DNA of 64,000 nt from NCBI GenBank assembly GCA_963921425.1, contig OY992839.1:7605409-7669408 (forward strand). Direction: 5' to 3'. Below are positions 47,201-57,310 of this stretch, in pieces; within the stretch, counting starts at the first letter, position 1, and every line of letters starts with the position of its first letter. The position numbers and the translations under genes were made by a program. The notes under the pieces are model-generated. The model had not been told where the DNA came from. It searched no databases and worked only from the letters and a program-made list of their open reading frames with translations. This stretch comes from Dryas octopetala (taxonomy: Eukaryota; Streptophyta; Magnoliopsida; Rosales; Rosaceae).

Positions 47201-50200
47201 GATAATCGAATGGGTAGATGAATTCCGATTTAGCCGATTTTTTGTAAGGATGATCTTTGACTATGAAAATATAAAATGAACGGTTCAGATCGTTGAATTA
47301 ATGAAATGACGATTGTGGTTTAATAACTTTAATTATACTTGTATTATAAAAGTTGTATATACACATATACATTTATATTTTATTATACTTGTAATGTTGT
47401 ATATAATTTTAAAAGTTTATTACTTTATTATTTATAGTATTACATAATTTACACTATTACTATTTACTAACATTATAGTATTATATAATAACTTAATAAG
47501 CATATTAATAATTTATTATAGTAAACAAATAAAAACCCTATTAAATATGTTATGATTTCCAAATTGGGCTTTGGGTCGGGCTTTGGGCGGGCCTAAACGG
47601 GCCGGGCTTCGGGCGGCCCATGGGCTTCAAGGGGATGGCCCAAGCCCAACCCAAGAGACTTTCGGGCCGGGCCGGGCCGGCCCAATTTTCTGGCCAAATC
47701 GGGCTTCGGGCCTAATGGGCCGGGCGGGCTTCGGGCCTTGGGCTTTTTGGTGAGGCCTATCGGTTTATATATATTTGAAAGGTAAAGATAGATGAACTAA
47801 ATCCACATAAGCAGCCAGCTGTACAACCAATTCATAATATACTGAAGCTAGTTATCCTATGTCTTGATTCCCAGGTTTAGGTCCACTAGATGCACTTCTA
47901 GAAGCTAGTTGCTGATGTATTTGAATTAAACCAGTTCAACTCCAGTCAATCATGGCTATCCAATACCCAAAGGAGGCTACACTCAATGTTTCAACACCAT
48001 TCATATTTGCCATTCCAAGATTGATGAATGGTTGAAACGATGTAAACAACAGTACTCCTGTATCTAAGGGAGGTATCAACTATCAACCAATTAACATGAA
48101 ATTCACCCCAAAACTCATATCAAAGTCACCAAACAACTTAAACTTTACTACACCTGCATATTGGATATGACATCTACTTCATAAGAATTCTTTTAATAAG
48201 TGCTAAAAATTCACACCCACAGAAGATAAAATTTATGAATCAAAATTTTCATCTCCATCAAGGTCATTTGGTTTATACACATAATCCAAACTAGAATTTC
48301 TATGACTTGAAGAGCAGGGTTTTAAGTAACTCACATCAGACGGGTTGTTTAGGCCATAATTTGTCAAGCAATATCACGTTCCTTCTTAACCCACGAGCAG
48401 ATAAGGTGCCAAATCAATGTCTGAATAACTGAAAAATCAACCACTGCAATACAAACAAACAAATAGATTAAAATAACTTCAACTAATAAGGCATACTAGC
48501 TGGTGCAAGAGATGAGATTCTTACCTTCAAAAATTCCAATTCAATTGCCAGCAAGCCAATTGTCAGACCTCACAATAATAATTTAACCATTATACCCAAG
48601 CAACCCAGATGCAGAGGAGGTGGATTGGGGGTTTCAATTTGATGGAGGTTGGAGGATGTGCCGAGCCACACTATTTCCGTCGGTGTAGGCGACAACGGTT
48701 TGGAGATCGGTGACTATAACTGCGTGGGATTAGCTGCCTCTGACCATTTTCGATTACCTTCCCCTTAAGGGATATCTGAATAAGTTGACAGAGCTTGCAA
48801 CTTCGGGGTTTTTTGTTGCATAACAGGGCTGAAACGAATAAAGCAACGACATTAAGAATTAGTTACTTAATAAGCAATGGTTTAGGAGTTGTATTAGTCA
48901 GTCAAAGTATAAACAGTGATTTTTGACCAAAAAACACAACAATAGCAATGGCTTCCAGATTAGTTGAAAAAAAACGTGACTTTTGCTTAGATTTGTTGTA
49001 GTGTACATTGGTTTTCTACCATATAGTTCCATTGGTAGGCTATTCCCTCGGAAGCCTCCTTATCTTGTGCTGAAGTGAAAACCACCAAACGTTGATTCTT
49101 CTCTACCATATCCATAACTGTTGGCCAATCTTCACCATTTTTTGGCATCCGAGTTATCGGAAACCAGAATGGCCTGAGGCCGGCGATGTCAAACAGCTTA
49201 GTTAAAGCCATGGGTGCTGTAACGTGGTCTTCTATGATGATGGTGATGATCTCCAGTGGATTTTGTTTAAGAAATGTTTGGACCTCGCTCAGGACATTAA
49301 TTGCTGGTTGCTGTCACAACAAGTGAACCAAACCATATAAAATTATGAGAAACTGCATATTAATCGCACTTATCATCATGCACTTCAAAATTAATATTTA
49401 TTATTTTTAACTCACAAAAAGAAACAATATCAGAATAGCATTGTCTTAATAATATCAGTTAATAATATGATATTCCAATTTGGGTTTTATGACAGCCCTT
49501 GATTAATTTGGACTACTTACAAAAGCAGTGTTGTTGCTACACTGGCCGTGACATAACCACGTGATGTTGTTGAAGTCATGCACGTCAAGCATTAATCCTC
49601 TAACACCATTCTGCATAAAAAAGAAAAAAAAAAAAATTATCCTTCTTCATAGCTTTCGTATTTATCTTAATAATATTACTCGACCCTAAATCTGAATTAT
49701 GTATTACAAACTTTAGAATTCTTCTGATTAATTTGCCTAAGTCTCACACTCATGTTTTGAGAGAGAAATATTGTATATAACCGAGAAGTACAATAATTTT
49801 TTTTTTTTAAACCATGAGTAAGAGAAAGATAGGATAAGATGTATACATTAAGCTGAGTGGTAATGGGATCCATCTGGTTTGTGCCGAAGAGAAGCATGGA
49901 GCTTGTAATTAGTGACCTTGTTCCAATCATTGCATATGCATTGTGCGCGGTTAGCCATGAATACCGATTAAACGGCAGCGTATTATCCTATTTGATGAGT
50001 TTCCACAGCCAGACACAAACACACAAAGAGAGAAAATATTAACAAAATTAATGAAAAATAAACTAAAATTAAGGTTTAGAAAGACAAAAAACAAAAACCA
50101 ATATGAAGTCAATTAATGTATATTAATTACCTTGTAAGTGGGAAGGAAAGGTTGGACCTGGGCACACTTTGGTCTAATTGAAAAAATATTCAAAAAACTA

Positions 50201-50674
50201 TTAAAATTGTTTATGCATATATCACAGCGCGAGCCTCCGTCACAAGTATTTCTTAATCCGCATGTTTGTCCCACTCCCACCTACTTAGCAGATAATTAGA
50301 GAGATAGAGAGGGCAAGAGTTAGAGTATGGCTCAATTCACGTCGAGAAGTGTTCAAGGAGGATTCAAGCACTATTCGAAAAGCACTTGAGCTTACTTCTC
50401 GATTATTATATTTTTAAACGTACTCTAAAAAACCTTAAGCACTTTAGTGAAACTAAAAACAAAATTACTAATTTTTGAAATTTCCCGATGGTATATAGTT
50501 AGATATGGTAGTCATGAATACCTTGGCCGCACTGCTACGACTTAAAAGAAAAGTTGCCCCGAACAGAATCCCAATAACAATGACTGTCTGCAAGCCAAGG
50601 TGAATTGTTAGGTCATTGACATAATATCATTGCAAAGAATAAGAAAGTAATTGAAGAATACATGCCTTCATCAT
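35226..50674 (-). CDS. PI-PLC X-domain protein, downstream copy, split by a CACTA element
   Basis: Exons: 50674-50666, 50587-50522, 50280-50131, 49987-49847, 49610-49521, 49310-49007, 35863-35640 and 35381-35295. Frame is kept across all of them. If exon 8 is read through its weak donor (GTGTGC), a stop falls at 35226 and the product is about 379 residues. Known for the family: secreted or GPI-anchored proteins with the X half of phosphatidylinositol-specific phospholipase C; enzymatic activity in plants is poorly defined. Seen: a hydrophobic leader, a Cys-rich segment, then TAHNAYA and WLCHGQC with the two histidines expected at the active site. Three codons are lost after the second histidine (LCHGQC against LCHSFGGQC in the neighbour copy). 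Intron 1 appears to be GC-AG. The last exon with the hydrophobic tail of the neighbour copy was not found. A 12.9 kb CACTA element sits at the donor after exon 6 (TGGTAGAAAACCAAT). It could be a pseudogene, although no exon carries a stop. Confidence 0.65.
37162..39721 (-). pseudogene. Plant transposase Ptta/En/Spm (Transposase_24) gene of the CACTA element
   Basis: Six exons: 39721-39266, about 39132-38911, 38749-38657, 38492-38388 and 37833-37162, with phase-0 junctions; the second may itself be shortened as described below. The order of features matches Transposase_24 proteins: an acidic leader, [19 protein letters not shown], a WAKIE block, then [20 protein letters not shown], the [14 protein letters not shown] core, the [20 protein letters not shown] block, and a C-terminal coiled-coil with [13 protein letters not shown]. 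These proteins accompany CACTA transposons and are thought to bind their subterminal repeats. In the second exon an in-frame TAA lies at 39096-39094 when the best acceptor (TTTTGCAAG near 39133) is used. An acceptor just after it (AAAAG before 39090) would bypass the stop and keep frame but removes the start of the domain and has a poor pyrimidine tract. I therefore call it a probable pseudogene. Correction to the count: five coding blocks are supported. Confidence 0.7.
40115..40440 (-). pseudogene. Coding-like fragments upstream of the transposase gene
   Basis: Two short stretches read like exons. One at about 40228-40158 follows an acceptor TCTCTCAG and encodes [20 protein letters not shown], a charged coiled-coil piece ending at a GTTTGT donor-like site. 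The other at about 40435-40326 encodes a hydrophobic/charged peptide with [18 protein letters not shown]. Neither joins clearly to the gene below. They may be remnants of a second transposon gene or a captured host gene fragment. Confidence 0.3.
40441..41075. other. CACTA interior, nothing recognised
   Basis: AT-rich, non-coding part of the CACTA element between the coding-like fragments and a nested MITE. Confidence 0.4.
41076..41692. mobile_element. MULE-like foldback MITE, 617 bp, nested in the CACTA element
   Basis: The ends GGGAAAAATTTACAAACAGG and its complement are exact over about 20 bp, and the arms remain complementary inward (GACACATACTTTGATG and others). Flanks AATAAATAA / AATAAAAAA agree at 8 of 9 bases, a 9-bp duplication with one change. 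No coding capacity. Confidence 0.8.
42146..42545. mobile_element. MITE in a (TA)n tract, copy 3, nested in the CACTA element
   Basis: Same family as 892-1294 and 1321-1690. The left arm has GAAGAATGCTCGAAAACTAA and the right arm ends TTAACTTTAGAGCACTTC. TA repeats lie immediately on both sides (about 42130-42145 and 42546-42562). Confidence 0.8.
43403..43951 (-). CDS. Hypothetical ORF of the CACTA element
   Basis: Uninterrupted 182-codon frame beginning [20 protein letters not shown] and ending [10 protein letters not shown]. It is hydrophilic, rich in Asn, Pro and Thr, with an acidic, Cys-containing segment near residues 22-35 and no membrane segment. I do not recognise a domain. It lies on the same strand as the Transposase_24 gene, about 3.7 kb upstream of it, in the 5' half of the transposon. 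It may be an exon of another element-encoded protein or a decayed one. The frame is long for this AT-rich context, so it may well be coding, but splice partners were not identified. Confidence 0.4.
   Translation of the reverse strand: MPRRGIRKPINLQAYRQLWFEEPCSEMPPEDACSQTDSNPTPHQLSDFVNTCVNIWVPMNQFTVGHPRNGHGELNYSPVHLNPMDTNLNNRRVEVGDSTPQSKVRDIAQLAENSTAHTGVAPQSTRAKAKISNTARVVIKGVREVEGNPNDVDQAAQKAPFWDDMVAPDTYKSSSTDSYGMN
43966..46127. other. CACTA interior, no gene recognised
   Basis: Short overlapping frames only, up to 106 codons on the plus strand at 44177-44497. None shows a transposase motif. A catalytic CACTA protein would need several hundred codons, and its conserved blocks were looked for without success. 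Confidence 0.4.
46136..47759. mobile_element. hAT non-autonomous element, 1.6 kb, 8-bp TSD, nested in the CACTA element
   Basis: The left end TAGGGGTCGGCAATGGGCC and the complement of the right end, TAGGCCTCACCAAAAAGCC, share a TAGGnnTCnnCAA pattern. Perfect 8-bp flanks TCGGTTTA (46128-46135 and 47760-47767). Both subterminal regions are packed with GGGCCGGGCC-type words. Inward lie AT-rich inverted arms of about 150-200 bp, and in the centre two copies of a unit of about 220-250 bp (46727-46947 and 47062-47316), each itself a quasi-palindrome. No transposase is encoded. Confidence 0.9.
47768..48986. other. CACTA 5' region, no gene recognised
   Basis: Runs toward the transposon's 5' terminus. 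A GC-richer patch at 48600-48780 could be the leader or promoter of the element's genes. AGCAA/GTTGC subterminal words increase toward 49003. Confidence 0.35.
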
Positions 50675-50785
50675 CTTAATTCATCAATTGATGTGTGATG
50701 TTTGAATATGTTTTTGTATAATTGCCTTAAAGCAAAATCTTTTTAATTTCTATTGGAATTAATATATATGTGTGATAGACGCCAA

Positions 50786-50818
<33 letters not shown>

Positions 50819-52236
50819 AGTGATGGCCGGTTAAGAAAGGGAACCAAAAGCCTTGTGCATGAATTTGCTCTGATAACCACCTCTATATTTTGTCTGCAAT
50901 TAGCTGCAATATATTGCTGAAGATCAGGGCCTATAATATATAATATTGGGAAGAAAGATCGAGACAGCTTTATTTTACATGATTTAATGGTACTTATTAT
51001 CTATGATATTCTTTCAGTATCTTTTACCGACCTGATTAAATATATATGCATGAATGTTTCAGAAATGACCTTTAAATTGCTTGGAAGAAGTAAAAACCAG
51101 TTGATCTTGTTACATATTCAGGACGGCCGGGAGCGGTTTAATTTAATATTGTAATTGGTTGAGCCATTACTTTCCCCCTTTTTTTTTTTTACATAGAATA
51201 TTCATGTAAAAATAAATTCATAAATAGGTTGCATGGAAAAGGCAAATATATAGAAGCACTAAGTTGAAAAAAAAAATAATAATAATAATAATAAATAAAA
51301 AAACAAAATAGCCTTCAAGCTATGTGAACTTTATTCACATCTAGAGGCGTATAATGGGCCGGGCCGGGCCGGCCCATTTGTGCTTGGGCGGCCCATTTAA
51401 TAGTAGGGCCAGGCTGGCCCAATTATTTAAAATTGTAAGCCCTTAACCCGGTTCATGATCTAGTTCATAACAGCTTGTGCCGGGCGGATTAATTATTTTA
51501 AGTTTATATTATTATTTAATAAATCAAAGAAATAATTTTTAAAATTAATCAACGATGTCAATATAATTTTTTTTCAAAATAACAATTAATAAGAAATAAG
51601 TTTGTAATTGAATATATGTATTTAGTTTTTTGGAAATATTTTTATTTATGAAATTAAAAATTAGTCTTTAAATTTAAAAATAATAATTGAGAAACCAAAT
51701 AATTATTAACACTAATATACTTATATTATAACATGTGTATATTTCTAAATATAATTATATCTATGAACGTACCCATCCTCTATCTATATTACAACATGTA
51801 AGTTAGTAATACCCCACACCCAAAGTGCTACCAATTATATTTCTAAATCATAAAGTTGAAACTTCAAACCTTCCAATTCCCAGCCAGAGGAGCCCATCTA
51901 TACCTCTGCAGCCAGCTAGAGTTGACAGAGATATGAAGATGATGCTTTACTATAGTCACATGTTCACCAAACAAATTTGTCCCAATTATGACAATTATAT
52001 ATCAATTAAGCAGTTATACGGTTATACCCAACACAAATTAAACAAATATAAGACCCATGTGCATAATGGCAAAAGATTGCCTCCAAAAGTGACTCCCAAA
52101 CAGGCAAACAGGCATGAAGATGGCGTTTTTCTATACAATATATCTTCTTTTTAAGAATCACATGAGTCCCATTAAACCGTAATCCAAATTCCAATGCTAT
52201 GAATATTGTAGAAGAGGACAGTTGAGGTTACAAAAT
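50675..52236. other. Intergenic between the two PLC-like genes
   Basis: Contains TA and TG runs at about 50780-50818 and an (AAT)n tract near 51276-51295. At 51344-51490 there is one end of a hAT-type repeat (TAGAGGCGTATAATGGGCC followed by GGCCGGCCCA words) whose partner end is not visible. The probable promoter of the downstream copy is the first few hundred bases. No gene. Confidence 0.45.
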
Positions 52237-54816
52237 CTATAATGAAGACAACAACAAAAGAAGGGTCACAACAACAGCCCCAAGCAACCAATGCACTTGA
52301 ACTGGTCCCCTATTTGGATAACCAAAACTAGCTTCATGTTCTGCTGGTGCACCTGCAGGGATGATACCAGCCTCAGGTATGCATACTCCATAACTCACAT
52401 TGGCCTGTGTGCACATAAGAATACATATTATAAGTAGCGTGCACTTAGGTTACAGATAATTGTTTTGAATGTGTTATTCAAATTGATAATCTAACAATGA
52501 AATATGTCGGACCGTTCAATAACAAAACATTATCCATAATTTATGTACAGTATATTTTAGGAAATAAGGAAAATAGGGGTCATTTAAAGATATTTAGTCC
52601 ATATTTTAGAATTTTAGAAATATAACAATCAAGAAATACTCCAATATTTCTTAAGTAATGTTTGAAAGCCTCATTGAGTAGTGCTCGAACCTTCATCGAG
52701 TAGTGCTCGAACCCTGTCGAACAATGCTTAAGGAGTTTTAAAGAACTACTCGAAGGAAAATGGTTATATTAATTTTCAAGACTCTAAAAAGAAGGAATAA
52801 AGTCGTAATTGACACAATGACACGAAAAGGGACTAATTTTTAAAATTTCCTATACATATGTTTTACTCACCCTGCAATTGGCAATGCTTCCACACCCACA
52901 AACTAAATGGCCATTTGCCGCATCTGCAGCTCTAGGAGCACCCCCACCATCACTTCTCTGAAAGGTTTTGGTCACATAAAAATAAATAAATAAGTGAATA
53001 CTAAATTGAGCATCCACCTAATTAGTGTTGCTTGTAAGTGAATTTTGAGAAAGCATCCCATATTATACTTTGTAATAATCAACAGCAATGAAGTTAGGCC
53101 ATCTTTTAGCAGCCACATCATAACAGGTATTGACCATGCGAAGCAGTGGATCTGAATTGTCTTTGCAAGACTGGGTTATGTCTGGGGCAGATCGAAAGTA
53201 GTTCACTAGGACTAGTGATTTTGTTGTTGTGTTCATGGGAGATGACTCTGCACGGCTTGGACACGACCCAGCTTTCATTCCACCATCTCCATCTGTAGTT
53301 CCAATTAAATTCACATCACATTTCGTTCTAATAGCATTGGAACCACAAAAATTTCAAAGAAATAACACGTCATGCTTATGTTTTTGTGATGATATCTCTT
53401 ATATTTAGTGTTCAAAACATTGGTTTTTGAAGATTAAGGGGCTAGCTATTTGAGAATGCTTTTACTTAATAGTGCTTTTGTTATAAGCACATAAAGGTGT
53501 TGTTCGGAATGCTTATATAGGAAGTGTCTTTGCTAGTAACACTTTTATTAGAAGCACATAAATGTTTTTATTAAAAATCAAAGTTTTGGTAAATGTACTT
53601 GGAAGCATTTCTCGAGAGAGCACTTGGATATATATGTGCTTTTCCTACTCTAAAAAGTGCTTAGACAACCCAAAAAACACTTTTATCTATTCCTATAAAG
53701 TGTTACCAAAAGTATTTTTGACTATCTAAAAGCATTCTAAAGGGAATATATATGCTTCTCAAAAAATACTTGTAGCTAGTTTTTCCTGTCAAACGCTATC
53801 AAACATTCCGAAACAAGTCCTGAGCGTTTTGAGTTTTGAATTTAAACGGCGTAATGTTGACACAAACGTACACAATCTCAACACAGAAAATATAAACACG
53901 AAACTCCATGTTAAACGAATGGAACAAAACAAAGTTATAAGCAATAGGACTCACATTGGTTTTCAACCACGTAGTTCCACTCATAGGCAATCCCTTCATC
54001 AGCCTCCTTTGTTCGCTTAGAAGTGAAGACCACAAAACGCTGGTTTTTCTGGATCATGTCATCAACTGTTGGCCAATCTCCTCCATTTTTGGGCATTCTC
54101 GACACTGGGAACCAGAATTTTCTCAAGCCAGCACCATCAAACGCTTTGGTCAACCCCTTTGGTGAAGTTACGTAGTCTTCAATGATAATGGTCACAATCT
54201 CTGTTGGGTTTGCTTCGAGAAATGCTTTGATTTCTTTCAGAACATTTATGGCAGGTTGCTGGTGATCATAAATCAGATTAATTAGTGAAGCCATTTTAAT
54301 TAGAAATTATTAATGGTTTCTGAATTTCTTTTAATTAATTGCATATACTTACAAAAGCTGTGTAGTTGTAGCATTGGCCGCCAAACGAGTGACATAACCA
54401 AATATCATTTAGGAAGTCGTACATATCCAGCATAAACCCTCTAACACCGTTCTGCAACATGAGACGTAAAATTTTGAATAAAATGAAAAATAAATAAAAG
54501 CCAGATGGAGTAGGCTTGTTTGGGAATGCTTTTTTAAGAAGGTGTTTTTGCTTGATAACATTTTTTTTAAGAATATTGATGCACTATTACATTTATTAAG
54601 GATTTATTTATCAAATGATGTAACATAATTTTATTTATTTAAATTTAGATCCATTCTTAGACTAATTAATTATTTTTAACAAATAAAAACGGATATGTCT
54701 AACTACACATAATTTGATAAACAAATTTAGTAATTCGAACATTATTGTTATCTTAATAACAGTTTTGGCTAAATACATGAAAAATTTAAACACAAACTAA
54801 AGTATATACTCTTTGA

Positions 54817-54894
<78 letters not shown>

Positions 54895-57110
54895 TTAAAT
54901 TTCTTTTCCCACTAGCTATTTAAATTTTTGTTAATGGGTCCTAACTCCAAACTGCTTCCCTTTGGGGCTGTCTATTTTCGATCTTTGCAAGAGTGATGCT
55001 TATATTATAAAGCAAGCATGGTGGATGTATTTTGCAAGCAACAATCGTCATCATATATAATATATTTGTACATATAAAGTTCATGTTTTAGAGCTTTTAA
55101 TCATTAAAAGTCTTTTTATTCTCTTCATGCTCAATTAGAATATATTCCACGAAGAGGAAACTATCAAAGTCAAACACACGTTACACACCTAATTCATATG
55201 ACAACATTGGTCTTAAAAAATGGTAGGTAAAATTAAAGTCTAACCCTCTGGCCCATCCTTGTTCCTTCCAAGGTTCTACGAGCACAACTTGATATTGTTA
55301 TTCTTGCCGGCAAGCCAAGACTCTCCTAGTATTACACATTTAGACTTTTTGCTTCCTTTTAAAGAAAGTTCCTAATTTTGAATTATATTTTCTTCATTCC
55401 CAAGTGGTTATGTGATCCCAAAAACTCCTAAACGAATAGGTTTACACAATAATAAGCCAAGACTTATTAAAAGTGAGATATAAATTGGAAAACCTACCCA
55501 AATTGGCAAATTCAAACCCCATTCCTATATCTCATAATCAAAACCTTAGGTAGCATGACAACCCACGTGCATAAGTGTCCATTATTAGTTATCACTTATT
55601 AGGGCCCTAATGAACCTCCTACTAGTATTTCATATGATATACTAATTCAACTAGCCAACCTCAATTTTTATTCCAAGTGGAAATTTATGACAAAATTAGA
55701 ATATTCAACTCAAAAATAATTGATATTAAGTGAAGAGGTTCACGATCCTATATATTGTTATATTTTGATTTCTTAATTTCCCCATGATATTCTCTCTCAA
55801 CAATTTACATGTTGATAAGATTGTTAACTCCAATTAACCCAAATGATATTTTATGTACGAACATAATCTCCTTTATACTTAACTGATTAATAATTTTTTA
55901 TTTGATATTTAGCATGTTACGTGTTATCCGAGTGTAATACTCAACAATTTTAATTCACAAAATATCTACTAAGAGAATATTTCCTCCCCTAGTTAGACTT
56001 TAGAGCCATCTCCAATTCAAATTCAAACACTCCTTTTCAAAACCTAACTCTATTTGTTTGGGCAGAGCAAGTACTTTTAAAAAGCTACCATTTTCATCTG
56101 TGTTTTTTCCCTCTGTTTTCTCTCTCTGCCACTCTGGCATGGTTTGCATTGATGATGTTCACTTGCTTTATCAGACCATTGAATATTATCAATGCGACAA
56201 GCGACGAGTACTGATCACCGCTGAAAATTGCTCTGTTTTTTGTTTTTGTTTTTTTCAAACTGTCTTCAAATCCTTCTTAGCAAAACAACACACACAAATC
56301 CACAACTATCTCTATTCATTTTCTTTCGAACTTTCCCGAGAATCAAACAAGGATTTGCTTATAATTAATTCCCAAGAAATTAATCAAAGAAGAAAGAAAC
56401 ACATACATTAAGCTGGTCGGTAATGGAGTCTTGCTGATTAGTAGGAGACAAAATCACAGACCCCGTGGCCGACTTCATACCAAACCTCGCAAACGAATTG
56501 TGGGTTGTCAGCCATGAATACTTATTAAACGGCAGCCCCTTAACCTGTTCAGTAATTATGCCCAGAAAAAAGCACAAAATTACCAAAAAGTCACAAACTT
56601 TTTTTATACAAACATGCAGGAACCAAGAACCAAACTGAAAATGAAATCAAGCGATTTGCAGAGGTACCCGAGAAATCGGGCTTATGGGTTTGATTCGGGT
56701 GCATCTCGGGACTATATCGCCGTCTGCAAGGCAGGCCTCGCAGTGCAATCCCGAGTCGCACTCGCTGTCTTTTATGCATTTCTGACCCTCCTGTGAAAAA
56801 TTGCAGATAAAAACAGAGTGAAATGGGTTGGTGTCGATTTTAGTTGAGAAAATATGTGAAAAGTAGCAAAAATTGAAATGGGTTTTGAGTGAGACCTTGC
56901 GGGCTGAAGAAAGATCAAAGAGACAAGTAGCAGCTAACAGAGCTGCAATGAGAATGAGTCTCTGCATGTGAAAATTGAGATGGGTCAGTGAGTCAATTAG
57001 TCATATACAATGTTAGTGGTATAACTATAAAGCTAGAAGAAGACGATAAAAAAAAATGACGAAGAAGACGATGAAAATGATGAAGAAGAAAAAGAAGTTA
57101 CGGGCTCCAT
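52237..57110 (-). CDS. PI-PLC X-domain protein (At5g67130-like), intact upstream copy
   Basis: Nine exons: 57110-57102, 56961-56896, 56790-56668, 56544-56407, 54451-54353, 54258-53955, 53292-53069, 52957-52871 and 52404-52237, giving about 405 residues. The 9-bp first exon (Met-Glu-Pro) is supported by an equivalent exon in the downstream copy; otherwise an ATG at 56967 starts the same frame. Order: signal peptide (about 1-24, [13 protein letters not shown]), a Cys-rich segment ([17 protein letters not shown]), then the PI-PLC X domain (about 68-300). The latter has THNSFA and [10 protein letters not shown] supplying the two expected active-site histidines, [11 protein letters not shown], and the [20 protein letters not shown] block. 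The C-terminus ends in a hydrophobic run ([11 protein letters not shown]), fitting a GPI-anchor signal. The protein is therefore secreted, probably to the cell surface. The calcium-binding and Y/C2 parts of true plant PLCs are absent, and substrate is unknown. Intron 4 contains a (GA)35 tract. Confidence 0.88.
53440..53822. mobile_element. Decayed MITE in an intron of the intact PLC-like gene
   Basis: Many AAGCACTTTT/AAAAGTGCTT words in both orientations, with an end like ATTTGAGAATGCTTTTACTT and an opposite end CAAACATTCCGAAACAAGTC. A similar end occurs near 54512 (TTGTTTGGGAATGCTTTT). This style is common in plant intronic MITEs. It explains why this intron (662 bp) is longer than the inferred 239 bp of the other copy before its CACTA insertion. 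Confidence 0.4.
54820..54890. repeat. (GA)35 microsatellite in PLC-like gene intron 4
   Basis: Pure AG dinucleotides, so CT-rich in the sense transcript of the gene. Confidence 0.95.
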
Positions 57111-57310
57111 TGCAAGTGTTTGGGTATGGTTACAAAGAGAGAAAGGGTCTATGTCTATGAGACTATGACTCTGGACTCTTTAATCTCTCTCTCTCTCCTA
57201 CATGAAAAATGTGCTGTTTTTTCGTGTGTACATATTTGGTTTTGAGCGCCGCCATTGTTGCTTATCATATAAGTGCATCGCTATTTTTTTTTTTTTTTGT
57301 TTAATTCAAA

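Larger units (their letters stand above)
36103..49003 (-). mobile_element. CACTA (En/Spm) transposon, 12.9 kb, 3-bp TSD, with nested insertions
   Basis: The left end CACTACAAGAAAACTTGG and the complement of the right end, CACTACAACAAATCTAAG, share the CACTA-type inverted repeat. The target duplication TAC lies at 36100-36102 and 49004-49006 (GTA on the minus strand). Subterminal regions carry repeated GTTGC/GGTTG words. The internal gene runs on the minus strand, so the element's 5' end is near 49003. A Transposase_24-type gene is present, but no TNPD/Transposase_21 catalytic protein was recognised, so it is probably non-autonomous. Later insertions at 41076-41692, 42146-42545 and 46136-47759 account for about 2.6 kb. 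The insertion point is the splice donor of a PLC-like gene. Confidence 0.92.
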
